DNA from: Nocardioides solisilvae
Lineage (GTDB): Bacteria; Actinomycetota; Actinomycetes; Propionibacteriales; Nocardioidaceae
Reading direction: 5' to 3'
DNA length: 64,000 nucleotides
Assembly (NCBI RefSeq): GCF_003194625.1
Contig: NZ_QHKX01000002.1
Span: forward strand, 496,001 to 560,000
Shown here: in pieces, positions 1-7,798 of the stretch
Layout of the letters: each line of letters begins with the position of its first letter
Position numbering within the stretch: position 1 is the first letter of the stretch
The notes under the pieces: generated by a model
What the model saw: only the letters and a program-made list of their open reading frames with translations
The model's database searches: none
What the model was told of the DNA's origin: nothing
Translations under genes and position numbers: made by a program

Positions 1-309
1 CACGGCGTGGTGGTTGCGGGTGGTGGTGCGGGTGTACATGTCGTAGGAGAGGCCGAGACCGACCAGGTCCTCCACGATCAGCCGGTGGTTGCGGTCGGCC
101 AGCTGCTGCGGGGTCAGCCCCGCCTCGTCGGCGGCGATGAGGATCGGGGTGCCGTGCTCGTCGGAGCCCGAGACCATGAGCACGTCGTGACCGGCCATCC
201 GCATGTACCGACTGAACACGTCGGAGGGCACGCCGAACCCGGCCACGTGGCCGATGTGGCGCGGGCCGTTCGCGTACGGCCAGGCGACTGCGGAGAGAAC
301 CTTCGTCAT
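1..309 (-). CDS. metG: methionyl-tRNA synthetase, N-terminal part (cut by window edge)
   Basis: This is the first 103 codons of a class I methionyl-tRNA synthetase, which charges tRNA-Met with methionine in the cytoplasm. The reading frame runs off the window at position 1. The N-terminus contains [18 protein letters not shown] with the HIGH-class signature (HIGH) that binds ATP, followed by [11 protein letters not shown], which is typical of the MetG catalytic fold. The ATG at 309-307 is supported by a TAGGAT -10 box at 322-317, seven bases upstream, so the mRNA is probably leaderless. It is transcribed divergently from the GPP34 gene. The KMSKS motif and anticodon-binding domain lie outside the window. 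Confidence 0.95.
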   Translation of the reverse strand, partial: MTKVLSAVAWPYANGPRHIGHVAGFGVPSDVFSRYMRMAGHDVLMVSGSDEHGTPILIAADEAGLTPQQLADRNHRLIVEDLVGLGLSYDMYTRTTTRNHHAV

Positions 310-316
310 GAGCCCG

Positions 317-360
317 ATCCTAGTGAGGCGCGTGTCCCCCGCCCGCGTCGGCGCTAGGTT
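317..360. promoter_or_regulatory. divergent leaderless promoters of metG and GPP34 gene
   Basis: Two -10 elements face away from each other in the 58-bp gap. TAGGAT on the minus strand (322-317) lies 7 nt before the metG ATG. TAGGTT on the plus strand (355-360) lies 7 nt before the GPP34 ATG at 368. Neither start has a Shine-Dalgarno sequence, so both transcripts probably begin at or next to the start codon. Confidence 0.55.
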
Positions 361-367
361 GCCGCCC

Positions 368-1054
368 ATGGAGCTGCTGATCGCCGAGGACGTGCTGCTG
401 CTGCTGATGGACGACGAGCGGGGCCGGATGGCCGCCGCGTCGCACGCGCGACCGCTCCTCGGCGGCGCGCTGCTGGTCGAGCTGGCCCTCGACGGGGGCG
501 TCGAGGTCGAGGAGAAGCGCGGCTTCTGGCACAGCGCCAAGGTGCACGCACGCCAGCTGCGCTCCCCCGTCCGCCCCGACCCCCTGCTCGCCGAGGCCTT
601 GCAGGTGGTGGCCGAGAAGCCCCGCACCGCCCAGGACCTCGTCAACCGGCTCGGCAAGGGGGTCCGCGACATCCTCCAGGACCGGCTGGCCGACCGCGGT
701 CTCCTCGAACGCCGGGAGCGCAAGGTGCTCGGCCTCTTCCCGAGCACCACCTGGCCGGCCGCCGACCTCGCCCACGAGCGCCAGGTGCGCGAGCGGCTGC
801 AGGGCGTCCTGGTGCAGGGGCTCACGCCGGACCCCCGGACCGCGGGCGTGGTCGCGCTGCTGCAGGCCGTCGACCAGGCGCACCGGGTGGTCGACCGGAG
901 GGGCCTGCGCGCCGGCGAGGTGAAGCATCGGGCCAAGGCGATCGCCGAGGGCGACTGGGCGGCCAAGGCCGTCCGGGACGCCGTGGCGGCCGCCCAGTCC
1001 GCGGTCGCCGCGGCGGTGGCCGCCTCGGCCGCCGCCGGAGCCTCCGGCGGCTAG
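368..1054 (+). CDS. GPP34 (GOLPH3/Vps74-like) family protein
   Basis: A 228-residue protein of the GPP34 family, which includes eukaryotic GOLPH3/Vps74 and is widespread in actinobacteria. Its bacterial role is unknown; the eukaryotic members bind phosphatidylinositol-4-phosphate. The family opening [19 protein letters not shown] is present, followed by [12 protein letters not shown] and the middle helices ([17 protein letters not shown]). The C-terminal 40 residues are Ala-rich. The ATG at 368 was chosen because it matches the family N-terminus and sits 7 nt after a TAGGTT box; an upstream ATG at 203 would only extend into the metG promoter. Its stop overlaps the convergent oxidoreductase stop in a shared CTAG. 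Confidence 0.85.
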   Translation: MELLIAEDVLLLLMDDERGRMAAASHARPLLGGALLVELALDGGVEVEEKRGFWHSAKVHARQLRSPVRPDPLLAEALQVVAEKPRTAQDLVNRLGKGVRDILQDRLADRGLLERRERKVLGLFPSTTWPAADLAHERQVRERLQGVLVQGLTPDPRTAGVVALLQAVDQAHRVVDRRGLRAGEVKHRAKAIAEGDWAAKAVRDAVAAAQSAVAAAVAASAAAGASGG

Positions 1055-1659
1055 CTGAAGTCGAGCTCTCCGGTCCGCGAGCGCTTGAGCTCGTAGAAGT
1101 AGGGCACCTTGGCCACGGCGACGCAGCCGTCCCACAGCTGGCCGGCCTCCTCGCCGCGGGGGATGCTCGACAGCACCGGCCCGAAGAAGGCGGCACCCTC
1201 GATCGCGATCGTGGGGGTGCCGACGTCGTCGCCCACCTGGTCCATGCCCTCGTGGTGGGAGCGGGCCACGGCCTCGTCCAGGGAGGAGTCGTCCATGGCG
1301 TCGACGAGGTCCGCCTCCAGCCCCGCCTCGGCAACGGCGGCGGCGATCAGCTCGCGGCTGATCGGCTGCTGCTCGAGGTGGATCCGTTTCCCCATCGCCG
1401 TGTAGAGCGGGAGCAGGACCTGGCGGCCGTGCCGCTGCTCGGCCGCGAGGCAGACCCGCACCGGGCCCCAGGCCGGCCTGAGCATCTCGCGGTAGTCGTC
1501 GGGGATGTCCTTGTCCTGGTTGAGGTACGCCAGGCTCATCACGTGCCACGTGACCTCGATGTCGCGCACCTGCTCCACCTCGAGGATCCACCGGGAGGTG
1601 ATCCACGCGAAGGGGCACAGCGGGTCGAACCAGAAGTCGGCGTTCGTCTTGTCGCTCAC
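1051..1659 (-). CDS. Rv2466c-type mycothiol-linked DsbA-family oxidoreductase
   Basis: A 202-residue thioredoxin-fold DsbA-family protein closely resembling Mycobacterium tuberculosis Rv2466c (mycoredoxin-2), a reductase that uses mycothiol and activates nitro-prodrugs. Conserved blocks include ADFWFDPLCPFAWITSRW, the cis-Pro loop VGTPTIAIEGAAFFGPVLS and the C-terminal FYELKRSRTGELDF. The active-site motif reads CPFA: the first Cys is present but the expected resolving Cys is Ala, which suggests a monothiol mechanism. The GTG at 1659 was chosen because DKTNADFWF is the family N-terminus. No strong Shine-Dalgarno is visible, so the start is moderately sure. It is divergent from pepN and convergent with the GPP34 gene. 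Confidence 0.82.
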   Translation of the reverse strand: MSDKTNADFWFDPLCPFAWITSRWILEVEQVRDIEVTWHVMSLAYLNQDKDIPDDYREMLRPAWGPVRVCLAAEQRHGRQVLLPLYTAMGKRIHLEQQPISRELIAAAVAEAGLEADLVDAMDDSSLDEAVARSHHEGMDQVGDDVGTPTIAIEGAAFFGPVLSSIPRGEEAGQLWDGCVAVAKVPYFYELKRSRTGELDFS

Positions 1660-1732
1660 CCCGACAGTCAAGCACCCGGCCCTGACGCAGGGCTCCCTGG
1701 ACAGGTCGGTGCCGGGTGACATGATGCAGCCC

Positions 1733-4285
1733 ATGCCCGGAACCAACCTGACCAGGGACGAGGCCGCGACCCGCGCCGCCCTCCTGGACGTGACGTCCTA
1801 CACCGTCGAGCTCGACCTCACCACGAGTGACAAGACCTTCGGCTCCACCACCACCCTCGAGTTCACCTGCCGGGAGCCCGGGGCGAGCACCTTCGCCGAC
1901 CTGGTCGACGCCGAGGTGCACGAGATCACCCTCAACGGCCGCAGCCTCGACCCCGCGACGGCGTACGCCGACAGCCGGATCGCGCTCGACGACCTGCAGG
2001 CCGACAACGTGCTGGTGGTCCGCGCCGACTGCACCTACAGCCACACCGGCGAGGGGCTGCACCGGTTCGTCGACCCCGCCGACGACCGCGTCTACCTCTA
2101 CAGCCAGTTCGAGGTGCCCGACGCCCGCCGCGTCTTCACCACCTTCGAGCAGCCCGACCTCAAGTCGAGCTTCACCTTCCACGTCACCGCCCCCGAGCAC
2201 TGGAAGGTCGTCTCCAACTCGCCCACCCCCGAGCCGGTCGCCGTCGAGGGGCAGAGCGGCAAGGCCGTGTGGCGGTTCGAGCCGACCGTGCGGATGTCGA
2301 CGTACATCACCGCCGTGGTCGCCGGCGAGTACCACGAGGTGCTCGACACCTACGAGGGCAAGTACGGCACCATCCCGCTCGGCCACTACTGCCGGCAGTC
2401 CCTCGTCGAGCACATGGACACCGAGAACCTCGTCGCCACCACCAAGGCGAGCTTCGAGTTCTTCGAGGAGAAGTTCGACTTCCCCTACCCCTTCGGCAAG
2501 TACGACCAGCTCTACGTGCCGGAGTACAACATGGGCGCGATGGAGAACGCCGGGTGCGTGACGCTGCGCGACGAGTACCTCCCCCGCAGCCGCCAGCCCC
2601 GCTCGTTCTACGAGTTCCGCACCTCCGTCATCACCCACGAGATGGCCCACATGTGGTTCGGCAACCTCGTGACCATGAAGTGGTGGGACGACCTCTGGCT
2701 CAACGAGTCGTTCGCCGAGTGGGCCTGCTACTGGTGCGAGGCCGAGGCCACCGAGTTCACCGACGCGTGGACCGGCTTCGCCAACGCCCGCAAGCAGACC
2801 GGCTACCGCGCCGACCAGCTGCCGAGCACCCACCCGATCGCGGCCGACAACGTCGACCTGCACGCGGTCGAGGTCAACTTCGACATGATCACCTATGCCA
2901 AGGGCGCCTCGGTGCTCAAGCAGCTCGTCGCGTGGGTGGGCCTCGAGCCGTTCGTCGCCGGCCTGCGGCAGTACTTCAAGGACCACGCCTTCGGCAACGC
3001 CACCTTCGACGACCTGCTCGCGGCGCTGGAGAGGTCGTCGGGCCGCGAGCTCCAGGGCTGGGCCGCCGAGTGGCTGCAGACCGCGGGCGTCAACACGCTG
3101 CGACCCGACTTCGAGCTGGACGCCGACGGCGCCTACTCCTCCTTCCGCGTGCTCCAGGGTGCCGCGCCCGAGCAGCCCACGCTGCGCCGTCACCGCCTCG
3201 GCATCGGCCTGTACGACGAGGTCGACGGTCGCCTGGTCCGTCGCGACTACGTCGAGGTCGACGTGGAGGGCGAGTCGACCGAGGTCGCCGAGCTGGTCGG
3301 CGTCCGGCAGCCCGCGCTGCTGCTGCTCAACGACGAGGACCACGCCTACGCCAAGATCCGCCTCGACGAGCGGTCGCTGGCCACGGCGGTCGAGGGCCTC
3401 TCCCGGCTCGACGACTCGCTCGCCCGCGCGCTGGTCTGGGGCGCCACCTGGGACATGACCCGCGACGCCGAGCTGCCGGCCCGCGACTTCGTCCGGCTGG
3501 TGCTGGCCAACATCGGCTCCGAGACCGACGCCTGGGGCGTCACCCGGATCCCCGTGTCGGCCGCGATGGCCGTCAACCTCTACTCCGACCCGGCCGGCCG
3601 CGACCAGCTCCGGGCCGAGTGGGAGGCGGGGCTGCGCGCGCTGCTGCTGGCCGCCGAGCCCGGCAGCGACCACCAGCTCACCTTCGCCCGGTCCTACGCA
3701 GCGGCTGCGCGCTCCGACTACGCGCTGGACGACGTCCGGGGCATCCTCGAGGGGACCGTCGACATCGACGGGCTCGCCGTCGACCAGGACCTGCGCTGGG
3801 CGCTGATCACGGCCCTTGCGGCCGCCGGCCGGGCCGACGACGCCGCCATCGACGCCGAGCTGGAGCGGGACCGCACCATCGAGGGCAAGGAGAAGGCCGC
3901 GGCCGCCCGGGTGGCCCAGCCCACGTCGGAGGCGAAGGCCGCCGGCTGGGCCGCGATCCTGGACCCGGCCACGCCCAACGAGACGTCGCGCGAGATGGTC
4001 TTCTCCATCTTCCGCCACGGCCAGGACGAGGTCGTCGCGCCCTACCTGGAGAAGTACCTCGAGGCGGCCGACAGCCTGATCGACACGCTCGGCTTCCACA
4101 AGGCGGCCACCGTGCTCGAGTACGGCTTCCCGAAGGCCCTCGCCTCGCCCGCGCTCGCCGCCCGGGTCGAGGCCTGGCTGGAAGGTGCCACCGCGCCGAA
4201 GGGTGCGCTGCGCTACGTCCGCGAGGGCCTGGCCGACGTGCGCCGCGCGCTCGCCGCGCAGCAGCGCGACGCCGCGGGCGCCTGA
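1733..4285 (+). CDS. pepN: aminopeptidase N (M1 family zinc peptidase)
   Basis: An 850-residue M1 metallopeptidase that removes N-terminal amino acids from peptides in the cytoplasm. The substrate-binding GAMEN motif is seen in YNMGAMENAGCVTLRDEY. The zinc site is HEMAH followed by the downstream Glu in LWLNESFAEW (HExxH-x18-E). The C-terminal half is the helical ERAP1-like domain typical of actinobacterial PepN, and the length is normal for the family. ATG 1733 was chosen over in-frame upstream codons because it gives the usual MPGTNLTRDEA start and has a CATGAT -10-like box seven bases upstream, consistent with a leaderless mRNA. It ends just before a tandem palindromic repeat. Confidence 0.93.
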   Translation: MPGTNLTRDEAATRAALLDVTSYTVELDLTTSDKTFGSTTTLEFTCREPGASTFADLVDAEVHEITLNGRSLDPATAYADSRIALDDLQADNVLVVRADCTYSHTGEGLHRFVDPADDRVYLYSQFEVPDARRVFTTFEQPDLKSSFTFHVTAPEHWKVVSNSPTPEPVAVEGQSGKAVWRFEPTVRMSTYITAVVAGEYHEVLDTYEGKYGTIPLGHYCRQSLVEHMDTENLVATTKASFEFFEEKFDFPYPFGKYDQLYVPEYNMGAMENAGCVTLRDEYLPRSRQPRSFYEFRTSVITHEMAHMWFGNLVTMKWWDDLWLNESFAEWACYWCEAEATEFTDAWTGFANARKQTGYRADQLPSTHPIAADNVDLHAVEVNFDMITYAKGASVLKQLVAWVGLEPFVAGLRQYFKDHAFGNATFDDLLAALERSSGRELQGWAAEWLQTAGVNTLRPDFELDADGAYSSFRVLQGAAPEQPTLRRHRLGIGLYDEVDGRLVRRDYVEVDVEGESTEVAELVGVRQPALLLLNDEDHAYAKIRLDERSLATAVEGLSRLDDSLARALVWGATWDMTRDAELPARDFVRLVLANIGSETDAWGVTRIPVSAAMAVNLYSDPAGRDQLRAEWEAGLRALLLAAEPGSDHQLTFARSYAAAARSDYALDDVRGILEGTVDIDGLAVDQDLRWALITALAAAGRADDAAIDAELERDRTIEGKEKAAAARVAQPTSEAKAAGWAAILDPATPNETSREMVFSIFRHGQDEVVAPYLEKYLEAADSLIDTLGFHKAATVLEYGFPKALASPALAARVEAWLEGATAPKGALRYVREGLADVRRALAAQQRDAAGA

Positions 4286-4296
4286 CGGGCTCTCCC

Positions 4297-4407
4297 GGGA
4301 CGTCATCAGGAAGGGTCGTCCGGGCGACCTCTCCTGATGACGTCCGAGGGGCCCTCCAGGGACGTCGTCAGGAAGGGTCGTCCCGGCGACCGCCACTGAT
4401 GACGTCC
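4297..4407. repeat. tandem REP-like palindrome, two copies
   Basis: Two imperfect copies of a hairpin-forming unit lie 62 bp apart between convergent genes. In copy 1, GGACGTCATCAGGA (4298-4311) pairs perfectly over 14 bp with TCCTGATGACGTCC (4332-4345). An inner stem GGTCG/CGACC (4314-4318 with 4325-4329) sits inside the loop. Copy 2 has GGACGTCGTCA (4360-4370) paired with TGATGACGTCC (4397-4407), with one G-T pair. A related element occurs at 47429-47532. No transposase is nearby. Confidence 0.8.
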
Positions 4408-4456
4408 GAGGGGACGGCCGGGGGTCGCTCGGCTGCGGGTCAGGCGCTGCTGCGGG

Positions 4457-4840
4457 TCAGGCGCGCGAGTGGAGGGTGCGAGGACCGACGGCGTGCTCGG
4501 CCAGCAGGGTGATCCCCCGCTTGAGGCCGCCGACCTCGTCGCCCTCGGCGAACGCCGACTGCATGGCGACCACGGCCAGCGCGACCTCCTCGTCGGTCAG
4601 CTGGCGCCGCACGTGGGCGCCCGTGACCACCTCCAGCAGGCGCGCCGTGGGGTCGACGACCACCAGGACGCTGCGCTCGGGCGTGCCGAGCGCGGCGTGC
4701 AGGCGCTCGGCGAACGCCCGGGCCGGTCCGGTGACCACGCCGCGGAAGACGGAGAACTCGAAGCGGCTCGTCTGCTCCGCCGACCGGATGGCCCGGTCGA
4801 GCTCGGCGCGCTGCCTCGCGGTCAGCTCACCAGCTGCCAC
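4457..4840 (-). CDS. DUF5130-like (TPM-related) protein
   Basis: A 127-residue protein resembling the DUF5130 family, which is related to the TPM domain; the function is unknown. Visible features are an N-terminal helix ELTARQRAELDRAIRSAEQTSRFEFSVF, a beta-strand core RSVLVVVDPTARLLEVVTG, and the closing helices EEVALAVVAMQSAFAEGDEVGGLKRGITLLAEHA. No signal peptide or membrane segment is seen. The GTG at 4840 is chosen because it starts the conserved part and overlaps the upstream membrane-protein gene by only 14 nt; an ATG at 4891 would overlap it by 65 nt. The overlap suggests translational coupling with the small membrane protein. Confidence 0.7.
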   Translation of the reverse strand: MAAGELTARQRAELDRAIRSAEQTSRFEFSVFRGVVTGPARAFAERLHAALGTPERSVLVVVDPTARLLEVVTGAHVRRQLTDEEVALAVVAMQSAFAEGDEVGGLKRGITLLAEHAVGPRTLHSRA

Positions 4841-5204
4841 TGGCCCCACCGGTCTCCTCGGCGGGGGCCTTCGACTGCTCCAGCTCGGCACGACCGCCGC
4901 GCGGGCCGCCGAGCCACTGGTCCTCCACCGGCGTCGAGCGGGTCGAGAGCTTCTCCCCGCGCGCCAGGATCGGGGCGTAGAAGAGCAGCGCGACCAGGGC
5001 GGCGGCGCCCAGCGGGAGCAGGATCAGCACGAGCAGGAAGTCCATGGCGGAGACCGGGTCGGGGTCGGACCAGCCCTCCGGCACGTCGGCGAGCGCCGGG
5101 GCGCCCAGCAGCACGGACCCCACCACGACCGCCGGCACGAGCAGGCGCAGCGACGAGCGCAGGACGCGGGCGGGGCTGGTCTGGGAGGAGGTCGTGGAGG
5201 TCAC
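4827..5204 (-). CDS. small secreted/membrane protein, unknown function
   Basis: A 125-residue protein I do not recognise beyond being a frequent partner of DUF5130 genes. Residues 15-39 form a signal peptide (LLVPAVVVGSVLLGAPALA, probable cleavage before DVPEGW). Residues about 55-78 form one transmembrane helix (FLLVLILLPLGAAALVALLF). The C-terminal tail of roughly 45 residues is hydrophilic and ends GGASGSW. The predicted topology is therefore a short extracytoplasmic loop, one membrane span and a cytoplasmic tail. It overlaps the downstream DUF5130-like gene, and the two probably act together at the membrane. Confidence 0.65.
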   Translation of the reverse strand: MTSTTSSQTSPARVLRSSLRLLVPAVVVGSVLLGAPALADVPEGWSDPDPVSAMDFLLVLILLPLGAAALVALLFYAPILARGEKLSTRSTPVEDQWLGGPRGGRAELEQSKAPAEETGGASGSW

Positions 5205-5284
5205 GGACGTGAGGATATCGCGGACGCCCCCGGCTCCCTCAGGCGCCCACGGATCCTCACCAGCCCCTCGCCATACTGAGGGCC

Positions 5285-6313
5285 ATGCCTGTGCTGCCCT
5301 TCCAGACCTCCGGTCCGTGCGAGGACGACCAGACCCTGTGCGAGTGGACCGACCGGGCCACCGGGAACGACCGGCTCGCCGAGCTCGCCGACATCGTCAT
5401 CGGCAAGCCGCTCACCATCGGGCTCCTGGTGCTCGGCGCCCTCCTGCTCCGCTGGGTGCTGCACCGCCTGGTCGACCGGGTGGTGCACCGGGCCGAGGCC
5501 GGGATGGTGCCCGACCGGGTGGCGCGCGCGGCGATGACCACCTCGGCCCGGCTGGGCCGCAGCGCCGAGTCGTCGCCGCGCGACCTGGCCGCGCGGACCC
5601 GCCGGGTGCAGCGCGCCAAGACGATGGGCAGCCTGCTCAAGAGCATCATCAGCGGGGTCGTGCTCGCGATCGTGACGACGATGATCCTCTCCGAGCTGGG
5701 GGTCAACATCGCCCCCATCATCGCCAGCGCGGGGATCCTCGGCCTGGCCCTCGGCTTCGGCGCCCAGACCCTGGTCAAGGACTTCCTCTCCGGCATCTTC
5801 ATGCTGGTGGAGGACCAGTACGGCGTCGGCGACGTCGTCGACCTCGGGGAGGCCTCCGGCACGGTCGAGGCCGTGAGCCTGCGGGTCACCAGGCTGCGCG
5901 ACCTCAACGGCACGGTCTGGTACGTCCGCAACGGCGAGATCCTGCGGGTCGGCAACATGAGCCAGAACTGGGCGCGGGCCGTGCTGGACGTCACCGTCAC
6001 CTACGACACCGACCTGGTCCGGGTCCGGCGAGTGCTGGCCGAGGTGCTCCGGGGGATCTGGGAGGACGACGACTTCCGCGGCCGCGTGATCGAGGAGCCC
6101 GAGGAGCCCGGGGTCGAGGCGATGACCGTCGACGGGATCGTCGTGCGCGTCACGCTCAAGACGGCGCCGATGGAGCAGTGGTCGGTGGCGCGCACCCTGC
6201 GCGAGCGGATCAAGGCGCGGTTCGACCACGAGGGGATCGTGATGCCGCACACGCGGTACGTCGAGTGGGCCTCGGAGGTCCGCGACGAGGACGAGGCGGA
6301 CCCGCGGTCCTGA
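5285..6313 (+). CDS. MscS-family mechanosensitive ion channel
   Basis: A 342-residue small-conductance mechanosensitive channel that releases solutes on hypo-osmotic shock. The N-terminal helix about residues 41-58 (PLTIGLLVLGALLLRWVLH) is followed by a second helix (LLKSIISGVVLAIVTTMILSEL). The pore-lining TM3 is Gly/Ala-rich (ASAGILGLALGFGAQTLVKDFLSGIFMLVEDQY). The beta domain holds the classic GDVVDLGEASGTVEAVSLRVTRLRDLNGT. The C-terminal alpha/beta domain is present. ATG 5285 lies seven bases after a CATACT -10 box, suggesting a leaderless mRNA. The globin gene starts 28 nt downstream on the same strand but has its own -10-like sequence. Confidence 0.9.
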   Translation: MPVLPFQTSGPCEDDQTLCEWTDRATGNDRLAELADIVIGKPLTIGLLVLGALLLRWVLHRLVDRVVHRAEAGMVPDRVARAAMTTSARLGRSAESSPRDLAARTRRVQRAKTMGSLLKSIISGVVLAIVTTMILSELGVNIAPIIASAGILGLALGFGAQTLVKDFLSGIFMLVEDQYGVGDVVDLGEASGTVEAVSLRVTRLRDLNGTVWYVRNGEILRVGNMSQNWARAVLDVTVTYDTDLVRVRRVLAEVLRGIWEDDDFRGRVIEEPEEPGVEAMTVDGIVVRVTLKTAPMEQWSVARTLRERIKARFDHEGIVMPHTRYVEWASEVRDEDEADPRS

Positions 6314-6341
6314 GCTCGTCCGGGACCTGCACAATGGGGTC

Positions 6342-6743
6342 GTGAGCTTCTACGACGAGATCGGCGGCGAGGCGACGATCCGCACGATCGTCGAGACGTT
6401 CTACGAGGGCGTCGCCGACGACCCGGTCCTCCGTCCCATGTACCCGGAGGAGGACCTGGGCCCCGCCACGGAGCGGTTCACCCTCTTCCTCGTGCAGTAC
6501 TGGGGCGGCCCCGGCACCTACTCCGAGACCCGCGGCCACCCCCGCCTGCGGATGCGGCACGCCCCCTTCGCGGTCACCCCGACCGCGGCGCAGCGCTGGC
6601 TGGTCCACTTCCGGGCCGGGCTCGACAAGGTCGCCCTGACCCCGGAGCAGGACGCGCAGTTCTGGGACTACGTCACCCACGCGGCGCAGTTCATGGTCAA
6701 CACCAACGAGGTGCCCGACAGCACCGGCGACCTGCTCCGCTGA
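6342..6743 (+). CDS. glbO: group II truncated hemoglobin (trHbO)
   Basis: A 133-residue heme protein of the truncated hemoglobin O group, implicated in oxygen, nitric oxide or peroxide chemistry. The group II features are visible: MSFYDEIGGEATIRTIVETFYEGV with the B10 Tyr region, the YWGGPGTYSETRGHPRLRMRH E/F segment, and the conserved Trp G8 in RWLVHFRAGLD. The length matches GlbO of mycobacteria. The GTG at 6342 is preceded by CACAAT at 6330-6335, six bases upstream, and there is no Shine-Dalgarno sequence. The downstream thioesterase gene is convergent. Confidence 0.92.
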   Translation: MSFYDEIGGEATIRTIVETFYEGVADDPVLRPMYPEEDLGPATERFTLFLVQYWGGPGTYSETRGHPRLRMRHAPFAVTPTAAQRWLVHFRAGLDKVALTPEQDAQFWDYVTHAAQFMVNTNEVPDSTGDLLR

Positions 6744-6761
6744 GCAGCACCGGGGTGGCGC

Positions 6762-7631
6762 TCAGCCGCCCACGAGACCCTGCAGCATCCGCCGCACGGA
6801 GTCGTCGGGCTCGCAGCTGCGCTGGGTCACCGGGTCGAAGAAGACCAGCACGACCGCGGCCCGGCTCATCAGGGTGCCGGCGTCCCGGATCTCCGACTCC
6901 ACCCTGACCGAGCGCGACCCCACGTGGGTGACCCACGAGCGCACCTCGTACGGCTCGGGACGGAAGAGGATCGGCACGCGGTACTCCACCTGGGTGCGGG
7001 CCAGCACCACCACCTGCCGCCCGCCCGACTCCTCGGTGGCGAGCTCGCCCATCATTCGGAAGCGGGCCTCCTGGAAGTACTCCAGGTACTTGACGTTGTT
7101 GACGTGGCCGTAGACGTCCACGTCGCTGAAGCGCACCTGCAGCGGCAGGACCGCGGCGGGCTCGCCGGCGGGGGTGGCCGCGAGCAGCGGGGCGGCGGGC
7201 TCGGCCGGCTCGTGGAACCGGGCCAGCACCTCGCGCTCGGCCGCGCTCAGCCGCCGCGGGCGCTCCTCGGCGAAGAGGAAGGGCGTGAGCACCGTCGTGG
7301 CGCGGGCGTAGGTGGTGCGCACGCCGTCGACCTCGTCGAAGATCTCGTAGGCCATCGTGAAGCTGGCCGCCCGAACCTCGGTGACCCAGCACTCGATGCG
7401 CACCGGCTCGGGGCGCAGCTCCAGCGGGGTCAGGTAGGTGATGTCGTGGCCGACGACGACGAGCCCCTCCCCCGGACGCTCGCCGGCGAGGCCGGGCCGG
7501 CCGGCCGGGGAGTGCGTGCGGAGCATGTCGACCCGCGCCTCCTGGAGGTAGTCGACGTAGACGACGTTGTTGACGTGGTGAAGGACGTCGAGGTCGGCCC
7601 AGCGCAAGGGGCACTCGTAGAGGTGACGCAC
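6762..7631 (-). CDS. tandem hot-dog acyl-CoA thioesterase
   Basis: A 289-residue protein made of two 4HBT-type hot-dog domains, expected to hydrolyse acyl-CoA thioesters. Each half has the family signature: LHHVNNVVYVDYLQEARVDML in the N-terminal domain and YGHVNNVKYLEYFQEARFRMM in the C-terminal domain. A linker near the middle (PAEPAAPLLAATP) joins them. The start is uncertain. GTG 7631 gives VRHLYECPLRWADLD, which begins where the domain begins and has GAGCAT seven bases upstream. An ATG at 7730 or 7751 would overlap the thiolase promoter. It is divergent from a thiolase, fitting a fatty-acid or acyl-CoA context. Confidence 0.82.
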   Translation of the reverse strand: MRHLYECPLRWADLDVLHHVNNVVYVDYLQEARVDMLRTHSPAGRPGLAGERPGEGLVVVGHDITYLTPLELRPEPVRIECWVTEVRAASFTMAYEIFDEVDGVRTTYARATTVLTPFLFAEERPRRLSAAEREVLARFHEPAEPAAPLLAATPAGEPAAVLPLQVRFSDVDVYGHVNNVKYLEYFQEARFRMMGELATEESGGRQVVVLARTQVEYRVPILFRPEPYEVRSWVTHVGSRSVRVESEIRDAGTLMSRAAVVLVFFDPVTQRSCEPDDSVRRMLQGLVGG

Positions 7632-7752
7632 GCCGTCGATGCTCTCATCCGTCGGACGCGCGTCGACGCCCGCGTGCCGGGCGCCCGGCCGCGTCCCCCG
7701 GCGACGGCGACCGTTGGGCGGTCGGCACATGTCCGCGGGCGCGCCGCCCACG

Positions 7753-7758
7753 TAGGGT
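7753..7758 (+). promoter_or_regulatory. -10 element of thiolase gene
   Basis: TAGGGT at 7753-7758 would start transcription near 7765. This leaves a leader of about 33 nt containing the GGAGGAA ribosome-binding site before the thiolase ATG at 7799. Confidence 0.5.
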
Positions 7759-7798
7759 GGACGCGACTGTGCCGCCGTCCCTCCAGGAGGAACCCCCC

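Noticed and set aside
320..4396. 1358-codon open frame on the minus strand covering pepN and neighbours
   Set aside because: It is antisense to pepN and GPP34, made of Arg/Gly/Val-rich low-information sequence, and shows no domain. Such long shadow frames are expected at this GC content.
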